From an uncultured Bacteroidota bacterium (GTDB lineage Bacteria > Bacteroidota > Bacteroidia > Chitinophagales > Chitinophagaceae), in assembly GCA_946479535.1 (NCBI GenBank), contig CAMLGP010000013.1, positions 1 through 15,048 on the forward strand: 15,048 nt of DNA. Direction: 5' to 3'. A program made the translations under genes and the position numbers. A model generated the notes under the pieces. That model was not told where the DNA came from, ran no database searches, and saw nothing but the letters and a program-made list of their open reading frames with translations. This document shows, in pieces, positions 7,514-14,330 of the stretch (positions are counted from its first letter, which is position 1; each line of letters opens with the position of its first letter).

Positions 7514-7586
7514 CAGGCAAATTCCGGAACGAAGTATCTGCAGTAAGAAATTAGCGGGCTTGCCAAAAAGATGGAGGAATTGCCTG
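7514..7586. repeat. Inverted repeat in the maoC leader
   Basis: CAGGCAAATTCC at 7514-7525 is the reverse complement of GGAATTGCCTG at 7576-7586 except for one unpaired A. The arms are 50 bases apart, and the left arm lies about 25-35 bases before the maoC start. If transcribed it could fold near the start of the operon mRNA. The long loop makes this weak evidence for a functional hairpin; a pair of protein binding half-sites is the alternative. Confidence 0.3.
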
Positions 7587-7679
7587 TCCGGAAGCTATTC
7601 GGGGGCAGAACAATACTTTCATTAGTGCAATATGGCAAGGCAGGTCTCATAACTTATCTGATCCACAATCGTTAGGAAA

Positions 7680-7696
7680 ATTTGCATCCGGCAAAT
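7680..7696. promoter_or_regulatory. Candidate operator, ATTTGC-N5-GCAAAT
   Basis: A perfect inverted repeat with six-base arms (ATTTGC and GCAAAT) around a five-base spacer, in the gap upstream of the operon. The right arm overlaps a one-mismatch -7 element on the minus strand (TTGATTTG, 7692-7699). A looser outer pair, GAAAAT at 7676-7681 and ATTTTC at 7702-7707, brackets it. Size and symmetry suit a dimeric repressor or activator site. No regulator gene of that kind lies in the window, so this is a candidate only. Confidence 0.35.
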
Positions 7697-7787
7697 CAAG
7701 GATTTTCAGGATGTTAAATTACGCCTGCCAGTAAGGCACTTCAATGTCAGGTTTTACTATAATGATGGAATATATTCCTGTCAGGGG

Positions 7788-8306
7788 TCAGGATGCGGCG
7801 GGTGAAAAATGCCCCTGTATTTTCTTCAGCTGTCTGGCGTGACGCTGGATATGTACACCAGAAAAATAGATGATCTCCATGCGGGTCAGATGTCCAATGG
7901 TTGGCAATTCAAAGGCCGTAACGGCTGTAAGATCAAGCGGCCGGACAGTATCCAGGGTTTCTTTGATCTTGGCCTGGTAGGCAGTCAGCATTTCCTGCCT
8001 GTCATACTCCTTGTCCTCCGGTATGATGAACTCTGGAGATTTTAGCTTGATGGTATAATCCAGGAATATCTTATTGATGGGCGCTACCAATTCATCTGGT
8101 GTTCTTTCCGATGGGGTAACAGGGCCCTGCAGTGTTTTGGGCAAATTGAATAATGCCTTATAAATATGACGACCTACTTTTCCTGCGGTCCAACTTCCTT
8201 CAAATGGAATTTCATTGAACTGTTCCTGGGAGAAGGAAGAAAGTAATTCATAAAATTCATTGGCGTTTTTTTCGAAATCACTGATAACCTTTTCGGATTG
8301 ATTCAT
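7788..8306 (-). CDS. DinB-fold putative metal-dependent protein
   Basis: 172-aa helical protein of the DinB/YfiT-like four-helix-bundle superfamily. The likely metal-binding histidines are H47 (in TAGKVGRHIYKA) and H152 plus H156 (in YFSGVHIQRHARQL), the spacing expected for the three-His site. The segment around 33-45 (IPFEGSWTAGKVGRH) is the typical helix-2 start (xxWSxxxhxxH) of this superfamily. Bacterial members are often thiol-dependent S-transferases or of unknown function; no substrate can be read here. The gene diverges from arsR-SRPBCC across a 215-bp promoter region and a TAnnTTTG box lies just upstream of its start. A shared stress or small-molecule response with those two genes is plausible but inferred. 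Confidence 0.85.
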   Translation of the reverse strand: MNQSEKVISDFEKNANEFYELLSSFSQEQFNEIPFEGSWTAGKVGRHIYKALFNLPKTLQGPVTPSERTPDELVAPINKIFLDYTIKLKSPEFIIPEDKEYDRQEMLTAYQAKIKETLDTVRPLDLTAVTAFELPTIGHLTRMEIIYFSGVHIQRHARQLKKIQGHFSPAAS

Positions 8307-8328
8307 GGTTGTATTTTTTTTGACACAA

Positions 8329-8336
8329 CAAATCTA
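8329..8336 (-). promoter_or_regulatory. Candidate -7 element for the DinB gene
   Basis: Reading leftward the sequence is TAGATTTG, a perfect match to the Bacteroidetes -7 consensus TAnnTTTG, 22 bases before the DinB ATG at 8306. No convincing TTTG -33 element lies 19-21 bases upstream, so the promoter is only half supported. Confidence 0.4.
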
Positions 8337-8453
8337 GCATGGAGTAAGTTCAGTGAAGGGTGCTGTTTGCGGCAATAATAAGGCCTTTTGCGACAGCAAT
8401 TCCTTATCCTTTACAGCTTTCTGCGGCTCGGCCAGACCCATCCTCAAATTAAA

Positions 8454-8485
8454 TTTGCGTAACCGAACGGTTTCTTATACATTTG
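8454..8485 (+). promoter_or_regulatory. Bacteroidetes-type promoter of arsR-SRPBCC
   Basis: TTTG at 8454-8457 and TACATTTG at 8478-8485 are separated by 20 bases, an exact match to the Bacteroidetes TTTG-N19-21-TAnnTTTG consensus. Transcription would start near 8490 and leave a leader of about 30 bases before the ATG at 8522. This is the cleanest promoter in the window and supports the phylum assignment. Confidence 0.75.
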
Positions 8486-8497
8486 TAACCGATCGGT
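8459..8497. promoter_or_regulatory. Two operator-like repeats in the arsR promoter
   Basis: GTAACCGAACGGT at 8459-8471 and GTAACCGATCGGT at 8485-8497 differ in one base and start 26 bases apart. Each is itself close to palindromic (AACCG-AA-CGGTT and ACCGATCGGT). The first lies between the -33 and -7 boxes and the second covers the expected transcription start. This placement is what an autorepressing dimer would use, and the adjacent ArsR-type protein is the obvious candidate ligand. Binding itself is inferred. Confidence 0.6.
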
Positions 8498-8521
8498 AAC
8501 ATAAATCCTTTAATCAATCAA

Positions 8522-8875
8522 ATGAGAAGAGACGTATTTCAGGCAATTGCAGACCCCACGCGAAGGGAAATACTGAACATGATTGCCTACCAGTCACTGA
8601 ACCTGAATGCCGTGGCTGAAAATTTTACAGTGAGCAGACCCGCCATTTCCAAACATATGAAGATCCTGACGGAGTGTGGTCTTATTGTTATCACCCAGCA
8701 GGGACGTGAGCGGTATTGCAAAGCAAGAATGGAAAAACTGAATGAAGTATCACAGTGGGTGGAACAATACCGTGAATTCTGGACAAAGAAACTGGATGCT
8801 TTAGGAACGTTTTTGGAGGGAGAAACGAAGAAAACTAAACAAAGCGCTGGGAAACAGAAAAGGAAAGTAAGATAA
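8522..8875 (+). CDS. ArsR/SmtB-type winged-helix transcriptional regulator
   Basis: 117-aa cytosolic DNA-binding protein. The N-terminal signature FQAIADPTRREILNMIA (residues 6-22) and the helix-turn-helix NAVAENFTVSRPAISKHMKILTECGLI (residues 29-55) with the recognition helix SRPAISKHMKIL are typical. A wing follows (ITQQGRERYCKA). No CxC metal motif is seen; a single Cys in the HTH region and one in the wing do not make a metal site. The type paired with SRPBCC/AHSA1 genes usually lacks metal sensing. The basic C-terminal tail (KKTKQSAGKQKRKVR) is Lys-rich. It precedes the SRPBCC gene by 50 bp with no terminator between, so they are probably co-transcribed. Two repeats in its own promoter suggest autoregulation. 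Confidence 0.93.
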   Translation: MRRDVFQAIADPTRREILNMIAYQSLNLNAVAENFTVSRPAISKHMKILTECGLIVITQQGRERYCKARMEKLNEVSQWVEQYREFWTKKLDALGTFLEGETKKTKQSAGKQKRKVR

Positions 8876-8925
8876 ATAGCCTAAGGTAATTATTATCAAA
8901 TCATACATCATTTAAAACAAATACA

Positions 8926-9366
8926 ATGAGCGCAACTCCCTTTGTCATTGAGCGCACTTATGATGCGCCGGCTGAAAGAGTCTGGAAGGCAATTACAGAC
9001 ATTAAACAACTTAAGCAATGGTATTTTGAAGATATCAAGGGTTTCAAACCAGAAGTAGGAACCGAGTTCACCTTTACTGGCCAAATGGATGATATCATTT
9101 ATTACCACATCTGTAAAGTAATTGAAGTAGAGCCGCAAAAAAAACTGAAACATAGCTGGCGCTACAAAGACACGCCGGGAAATTCCTTTGTAACATGGGA
9201 ATTATTTCCTTCCGGGAATAAAACAACTGTAAGACTCACCCATGAGGGCCTGGAAACTTTCCCTGCTACAGCGGTTTTTGCAAGGAAAAATTTCGAAGGT
9301 GGATGGACACAGATCGTTGGCACTATGCTGAAAGATTGGCTGAATAAAGAAACCGTGAAAGAATAA
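8926..9366 (+). CDS. SRPBCC (AHSA1/START-like) domain protein
   Basis: 146-aa single-domain helix-grip protein with a hydrophobic cavity. The start FVIERTYDAPAERVWKAITD (residues 6-25), then QLKQWYF (29-35), the strand series with TEFTFTGQ and KLKHSWRY, and a C-terminal long helix around GGWTQIVGTMLKDWLNKE are classic for the AHSA1/COG3832 group. It follows an ArsR-type regulator by 50 bp, a very common bacterial pair of unknown ligand. The divergent DinB gene suggests a three-gene response unit. Its stop at 9364-9366 lies 20 bases before the strong hairpin it shares with susD. Ligand and reaction cannot be read from the sequence. Confidence 0.92.
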   Translation: MSATPFVIERTYDAPAERVWKAITDIKQLKQWYFEDIKGFKPEVGTEFTFTGQMDDIIYYHICKVIEVEPQKKLKHSWRYKDTPGNSFVTWELFPSGNKTTVRLTHEGLETFPATAVFARKNFEGGWTQIVGTMLKDWLNKETVKE

Positions 9367-9379
9367 TAACGAGGATTTA

Positions 9380-9426
9380 TAAGAAAACTGCCCCGGAATC
9401 CAGATAATAATCTGGACCGGGGCAGT
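9380..9426 (-). terminator. Strong hairpin terminator between converging SRPBCC and susD genes
   Basis: ACTGCCCCGG (9387-9396) pairs with CCGGGGCAGT (9417-9426), and TCCAGAT (9399-9405) pairs with ATCTGGA (9410-9416), leaving an AATA loop and a two-base AA bulge. That is a 17-bp stem. Reading leftward the stem is followed by a T-rich run (TTTTCTTATAAA), so it is a good intrinsic terminator for susCD, 24 bases past the susD stop. Rightward it lacks a T-run, so it may end the arsR-SRPBCC transcript only partly. Confidence 0.85.
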
Positions 9427-9450
9427 ATATTGGGTTCCCTTCACATAACA

Positions 9451-11046
9451 TTAATACGGAAATACTACATCTGCCGAGCCCGCTCCAGGCACATTAAAAT
9501 CAAGTTCATTCAGTGGCACATCAAAATAATCCATGTAATTATATACGATAGTTGCATTCGTATTCACTGCACCACCAGGTCCTAACACCACGGTTCCTGT
9601 ACGCTGACATCCTTTACAGGCAAATCCAAAGCGGCGATAATCATAGAATGGTGTGTTTTTTTCAAACAGCGCAATCCTTCTTTCCCGATACAGTTCATCA
9701 AGCGCCTGAGCAAGTGTTAAACCAGTACCGGCAACAGCAGGCAGTTGTGCATTCTGATAAGTTCTCACCGCATCAATAAGCGCCAGACCTCCTTCTATAT
9801 TATTAGTGCGGATCATTGCTTCGGCTCTTGTGAGTGCATTCTCCTCATACGTACAGGCAACTGGAATTTCTGCGCGTCCTGCAATGGCAGAAACATAATC
9901 TCCACCATTTTCAACCAGCTTAAGATCATAACGGGTTCCATACTGGAAACCACGACCAGACTGATTTACGGCAGGATTTGCTCTTGTTACCAGGTTTCTT
10001 GTTTTGCGTGCATCACCTGTCTTGAATTCCTGGATCCATCTTTCACTTACAAATTCCCAGGCATTGGTTGTTAAACGGAAGGGAGACCAGGCTGTTTGAG
10101 CAACTACATCCTGTGCATCTGCTGAACGCATAGTGAGAATTTTGTCGGCCGGAAGAGTTCCATCCTGGGTCAGCGTCATTATGTTTGTCCATTCTGCTGC
10201 TGTGATATCGGCTGGCTTTTTATTTACCAGGATATTTCTGGCCTTGTAAGTATTTATCTGTCTCTTCCATTCTGCAGGAGAAAAGATCCCGCCTTTACCT
10301 ATTTTGGTAAAGGAAATGATCAGTTTATCCATTACACCATTATAAGTGGCTACATCAGTTATTGCATTCAGCGCAGTAACACATTTGTCGAAATTGACAG
10401 TAGCTTCCGCGATGATCGCATTTCTATCCTTAAAGTCACTATTTGTTTCGTTGAATGTATTATTGATAATACCGGAAACATACATGGAACCGATCCTTGA
10501 ATAGGCAAAACCCTTCCACCAGTAGGCCCAGGCTTTCAGGGTATTCTTTTTGGCTTCTGCATTTCCAGTCAAAATAAGGGTAGGGCTTTCCAGCTGTGAC
10601 AGAATAAGATTGGCCTGGTTATTTACACCGTACATGGCGGTCCATTCATAGTTCATTACATTCTGATCACCATTTGATCTGGTATTCCTGTTCTTCAATT
10701 CCTGGCCCTGAGGTCCTCCCTGGGGCGGAGTCAATACGGTTCCATTATCCAGGATAATTTTCTCTACCTGGTTGGCCCAGCGCATCCCAAAATTTCCCAC
10801 AGAACTCCAGGTCATATCACCCATGGTATTGTGGAATGTCATTACCATCCACCAGTAATCATACTGGTTTTGCCAGCCAAACTTGCGTTGAACACCTGTT
10901 CCTAACCTGATGATGCCTTCTTCCGTATCAAGTGCAGGCATACCTGGCACATTAGGGTTGCTAAGATCCAGTTCTTTTTTGCTGCAACCACTATTGATCA
11001 GTGTTGTAGCCATTAAAAGAAGAAGAAATTTATTTATTCGTTTCAT
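9451..11046 (-). CDS. SusD/RagB family outer-membrane nutrient-binding lipoprotein
   Basis: 531-aa surface lipoprotein that forms the lid of a SusC-type transporter and binds the ligand. Type II signal peptide: basic MKR, hydrophobic core LLLLMATTLI and a lipobox ending at Cys21 (NSGC), followed by SKKELDL. The mature N-terminus (ELDLSNPNVPG) is typical. The C-terminal half has the helical signature RAEAMIRTNN-IEGGLALIDAVR, then ALDELYRERRIALFEKNTPFYDYRRFG, a SusD hallmark. A CxxC (CKGC, about residues 477-480) in that region is unusual for the family. It is downstream of susC with a 104-bp gap that holds an imperfect hairpin. No nearby glycosidase identifies a glycan ligand; SusD-type proteins also serve peptides and other nutrients. 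Confidence 0.93.
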   Translation of the reverse strand: MKRINKFLLLLMATTLINSGCSKKELDLSNPNVPGMPALDTEEGIIRLGTGVQRKFGWQNQYDYWWMVMTFHNTMGDMTWSSVGNFGMRWANQVEKIILDNGTVLTPPQGGPQGQELKNRNTRSNGDQNVMNYEWTAMYGVNNQANLILSQLESPTLILTGNAEAKKNTLKAWAYWWKGFAYSRIGSMYVSGIINNTFNETNSDFKDRNAIIAEATVNFDKCVTALNAITDVATYNGVMDKLIISFTKIGKGGIFSPAEWKRQINTYKARNILVNKKPADITAAEWTNIMTLTQDGTLPADKILTMRSADAQDVVAQTAWSPFRLTTNAWEFVSERWIQEFKTGDARKTRNLVTRANPAVNQSGRGFQYGTRYDLKLVENGGDYVSAIAGRAEIPVACTYEENALTRAEAMIRTNNIEGGLALIDAVRTYQNAQLPAVAGTGLTLAQALDELYRERRIALFEKNTPFYDYRRFGFACKGCQRTGTVVLGPGGAVNTNATIVYNYMDYFDVPLNELDFNVPGAGSADVVFPY

Positions 11047-11073
11047 CTGTTAAAATTTTATTTTATAAATAGG

Positions 11074-11136
11074 TCAGATGGAGCGCTTAAATGATTTCCA
11101 TTGTGAATAATAAACTTATATGAGCGGTTCATCTGA
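11074..11136 (-). repeat. Imperfect hairpin in the susC-susD intergenic region
   Basis: TCAGATG (11074-11080) is complementary to CATCTGA (11130-11136). On the minus-strand transcript TCAGATGAACCGCTCA pairs with the matching 3' arm at about 13 of 16 positions (seven in a row, then a broken run with four more in a row), closing a loop of about 31 bases rich in A and T. It lies in the 104-bp gap between the susC stop and the susD start. It may shield or process the mRNA and adjust the susC:susD ratio. It has no T-run directly after the stem, so it is not a normal terminator. Confidence 0.5.
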
Positions 11137-11150
11137 ATATTTTTTATTGA

Positions 11151-14100
11151 TTAAAATCCAAGGTTTAATCCCACCTGATAAGTCCTGAAGTTGGGGAAGG
11201 AAAACAGATCTACACCCCTGCGCAGCGGGTTATTCAATGCTGCAGCTGCTTCCGGATCCATACCAGTATAATTGGTGATGGTAAACAGATTACGTCCAGA
11301 CAGAGAAAGCTGTGCATTGCTGATAAATGGCACTTTCAGCAATTTTGTGAAATTGTAATTCAGTGTCAGCTCACGCATACGGAGGAATGAACCTTTCTCT
11401 ACAAAATAGGTGCTGGCATTATTGGTATTATACAATGAAGTATAATAATTAACGAAGGGTTTTGTTTCACCATTGATCGTTACGGCCTTATCAAAATCAC
11501 CACTCAGATAATCACGGTATAACCACTGTCTTGTCTGGTTATATATATCATTGCCATAAGTCCAGTCAAGTTGCGTTACAATAGAAAGATTCTTAAACAG
11601 TGTGAAATTGTTCAGGAAGGTCATATTGAACTTCGGATTGGGATCTCCGATTGGAGCCAGGTCAGTTGTAAACCGTACCTGTTTGGTTGCTTTATTTACT
11701 ACATAACCATTCACGATCTCATAATTCTGAACTTCAGTAGCAGGGATATATCTAACCTTTGCAGAATTTACCTGATCAACACTCGTTAACGGAGTGAAAC
11801 CAAAGAATGCACCAAGGCTATATCCCTGAGCCAATACAAATTGTCCTGAACCAGTGCCTCCCAACGCTATGTCCTTTCCATTGCTTATCCTTTCCAGAGT
11901 TGTTTTTGATGCGCCGAAACGAATACCAAAGTCCCAGCTGAAATTGTCTTTATTAATCACATCCATATCCAGAGAAGCCTGTATTCCGTGTGATTTTATA
12001 TCAATTGCATTATCAATGATGGCGGTTGCACCCAGTGTGGGGGCCAGGTCAATTGGACGGATAACGGATTTGCTTGTTCTGTCCCAATAAGTTGCACTCA
12101 GGCGAACATTCTGGAAAGATTTTCCGGAGCCAAACCGGAAGGAAACATCTGTTCCGCCTTCAGCTTCTGTTGAAACTTCCACATCCAGCAACGGATTATT
12201 GGAAGTAGAGTTGGTAGCCAGGTATCCATTGGTTCCAAAGTTCCCGTTAATGAGCGTAATGAAACGATCATACGGTAATGGCTGAATACCTGCTTTACCC
12301 CAGGCACCTCTCAATTTCCATTCTGTAATTGCTCTTTGTGATTTCAGAAAATTAAACTGGGTCATGCGCACATAAGCATCGGCTCTTGGAAAAACAAAAG
12401 GATCAGAGCCAGAACCAAATGCTGAAGAGTAATCAACTCTCAAGCCTCCAGATACGCCAAAAATTTCACCAAAATCAATACGCTGATTGACCAGGTATCC
12501 AAACGTGATGAAGTCTGTATTGTTTTCTGTCAGGGCAGGAGTTGTTCCATTCATGTTATTGGGCGGAAATGGAGTAAAGCCGGTTCCCTGTGTAAGCAGA
12601 TTCCGGTATTTATTCCTGCGATAATCATAAGCAATCTGTGTAGTGGTATTGATGGGGACATTTAAATTAAAATCCCTTTCAAAATTTGTCCGGATAAATG
12701 CACTTACCAGTGAATTCAAAAAGGTTTCGTTAAAATAATCCCTGGTAAGCCTTCCATTCAAAGGAGTAATTCCTAATGAAGGAGTTAATGTATTCTGCTG
12801 ATAGGCGATCAGGTCAGTATAATCATACCGGTAATTATCGATCCCGAATTTATAATCCAGTTCCAGGAAAGGGAATGGTTTATAGTTCAGGTTGAAACTT
12901 TGTAACGCACGCATTGTTTCTGATCTCCATTTTCTGAACTGGCGGGTGTAAAGTGGAGAAGCAGATGTTTCCCCAACCTGCGGATGCACTATATAATTGC
13001 CCAACGCATCTTTCCTGGTAATATCCAGGTAACGTCTTGTAAGCAGTACGGAGTTCAGCGGGCTATTGATATTGTTCTGTCCGGTTATACCACCAGTTCT
13101 ATTGTCGCCATAAAGTATCTGTGTGCTACTGCGCATTGTAAAATTCTTAAACAGTTCAGCCCCGAGGTTCACAGATGCATTGGATCTTTTATAGCGGCCA
13201 GAGAGTATGCTTTCCTGTATCAGGTGAGAAAGAGTAAGCGCATAATCAAATTTATCCTTACCTCCGGAAATACTCACGCTGTTATTATAGGTAGTTGGAT
13301 GATCGATAAATGTGGCACCAAGGTTATCATACAATTTCTCCTTGTAAGGTTTATCGTTTATTGCAGTTACCAGGCTGGCGGGTAGTTTAGGCTGCAGTGT
13401 TTGACCCGTTTGAGGATCAGGTGCCAGGCGGGTATTGGCATTGGAAATGATATAACCCTCTGCATCCGTTTCATAAAAGTGATGATCAGCCAGTTTTAAT
13501 TTTCCACGCAAAACCTCGTCAACGCTTATGCGGCTGTTAACTGTAATTGTGGTCTTCCCATTACGTGCACCTTTCTTGGTGAAGATCTGAATAACTCCAT
13601 TGGCACCCTGTGCTCCATAAATAGTGGCGGCAGCAGCACCCTGAATTACCTCTACCCTCTCGATATTGCTTAGATCAAGATCGGAAAGGCGGGATGACTG
13701 ATTAGTGGAAACCAGGTTACCTCTGCCCTGGTTATCATCTGAAGTTAATGTTCCATTACGGTTACTGGAACTGTTGATCTGAATTCCATCCACCAGTATC
13801 ATTGGCTGAGTGGAGCTGAGTGTGTTGATACCTCTGAGGATAATGGCAGCCTGCTGGCCAGGCTGACCTGAAATGGAAGTGATCTGGGCACCCGGTATTT
13901 TTCCAATCAGGGCCTGGTCAATGGAACCTTGTGGAACTTTTGGCAGGTCTTTGGCAGAAATGCTTTCGATGGCAATGGCAACTTTTCGTTTGCTTACTCC
14001 TGTGCCCACCCCGGTTACAACCACCTCATCCAGTACCTTATCGGTAGTCTGCATGGTGGCATTAATAACGGATTGATTGCCTACTTCAACTTCTGTGGTT

Positions 14101-14330
14101 GACATGTTAATCCGCGTGAAAACCAATGTCCGGGCGCCATCGGGCAGGGTAATAGAGAAATCACCATCCAGGTTGGTGGTGGTCCCTACCGAAGTACCCT
14201 TTACAATAACCGAAACATTTGAAAGAGGAATTCCCTTGTCGTCTTTGACATTTCCGGTAATAGACCGGCCCTGTCCTATCGCCGAAAGTAATGGCAATAG
14301 GAATGCTGCAAGCAGCAGAACTTTTTTCAT
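11151..14330 (-). CDS. SusC/RagA family TonB-linked outer-membrane transporter
   Basis: 1059-aa TonB-dependent importer, of usual SusC length. Domains in order: a signal peptide with MKK, core VLLLAAFLLPLLSAIG and cleavage near residue 20; an N-terminal carboxypeptidase-regulatory-like beta-sandwich (about 22-95; SITGNVKDDKGIPLSNVSV, then GDFSI); a TonB box (DEVVVTG, 101-107); a plug (about 112-255) with RGINTLSSTQPMILVDGI and IERVEVIQGAAAATIYGAQGANGVI; then a 22-strand barrel ending in the C-terminal YQVGLNLGF. It spends TonB/proton-motive energy to import a ligand captured with SusD, which is encoded 104 bp downstream. The promoter region has overlapping inverted repeats. No sigma/anti-sigma, hybrid sensor or glycosidase lies next to it, so the ligand is not defined. 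It need not serve the operon at 1-7488. Confidence 0.95.
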   Translation of the reverse strand: MKKVLLLAAFLLPLLSAIGQGRSITGNVKDDKGIPLSNVSVIVKGTSVGTTTNLDGDFSITLPDGARTLVFTRINMSTTEVEVGNQSVINATMQTTDKVLDEVVVTGVGTGVSKRKVAIAIESISAKDLPKVPQGSIDQALIGKIPGAQITSISGQPGQQAAIILRGINTLSSTQPMILVDGIQINSSSNRNGTLTSDDNQGRGNLVSTNQSSRLSDLDLSNIERVEVIQGAAAATIYGAQGANGVIQIFTKKGARNGKTTITVNSRISVDEVLRGKLKLADHHFYETDAEGYIISNANTRLAPDPQTGQTLQPKLPASLVTAINDKPYKEKLYDNLGATFIDHPTTYNNSVSISGGKDKFDYALTLSHLIQESILSGRYKRSNASVNLGAELFKNFTMRSSTQILYGDNRTGGITGQNNINSPLNSVLLTRRYLDITRKDALGNYIVHPQVGETSASPLYTRQFRKWRSETMRALQSFNLNYKPFPFLELDYKFGIDNYRYDYTDLIAYQQNTLTPSLGITPLNGRLTRDYFNETFLNSLVSAFIRTNFERDFNLNVPINTTTQIAYDYRRNKYRNLLTQGTGFTPFPPNNMNGTTPALTENNTDFITFGYLVNQRIDFGEIFGVSGGLRVDYSSAFGSGSDPFVFPRADAYVRMTQFNFLKSQRAITEWKLRGAWGKAGIQPLPYDRFITLINGNFGTNGYLATNSTSNNPLLDVEVSTEAEGGTDVSFRFGSGKSFQNVRLSATYWDRTSKSVIRPIDLAPTLGATAIIDNAIDIKSHGIQASLDMDVINKDNFSWDFGIRFGASKTTLERISNGKDIALGGTGSGQFVLAQGYSLGAFFGFTPLTSVDQVNSAKVRYIPATEVQNYEIVNGYVVNKATKQVRFTTDLAPIGDPNPKFNMTFLNNFTLFKNLSIVTQLDWTYGNDIYNQTRQWLYRDYLSGDFDKAVTINGETKPFVNYYTSLYNTNNASTYFVEKGSFLRMRELTLNYNFTKLLKVPFISNAQLSLSGRNLFTITNYTGMDPEAAAALNNPLRRGVDLFSFPNFRTYQVGLNLGF

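Larger units (their letters stand above)
7489..7787. promoter_or_regulatory. Non-coding region upstream of the CoA/sugar operon
   Basis: This 299-bp stretch lies between the maoC start and the DinB stop and holds no credible gene. It must carry the operon promoter, since no other gap of useful size exists down to position 1. I find no perfect Bacteroidetes promoter reading leftward. The nearest -7 match is TTGATTTG (minus strand, 7692-7699; one mismatch to TAnnTTTG) and it has no good -33 partner. The region also holds three inverted repeats, at 7514-7586, 7680-7696 and 7767-7778, of which the first two are listed separately. Confidence 0.5.

Noticed and set aside
7075..7554. Plus-strand open frame of 159 codons
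   Set aside because: It is antisense to maoC, whose protein has clear motifs; the plus-strand product has none.
12098..12307. Minus-strand open frame of 69 codons inside susC
   Set aside because: It is in another frame of the susC barrel region and has no support as a separate gene.
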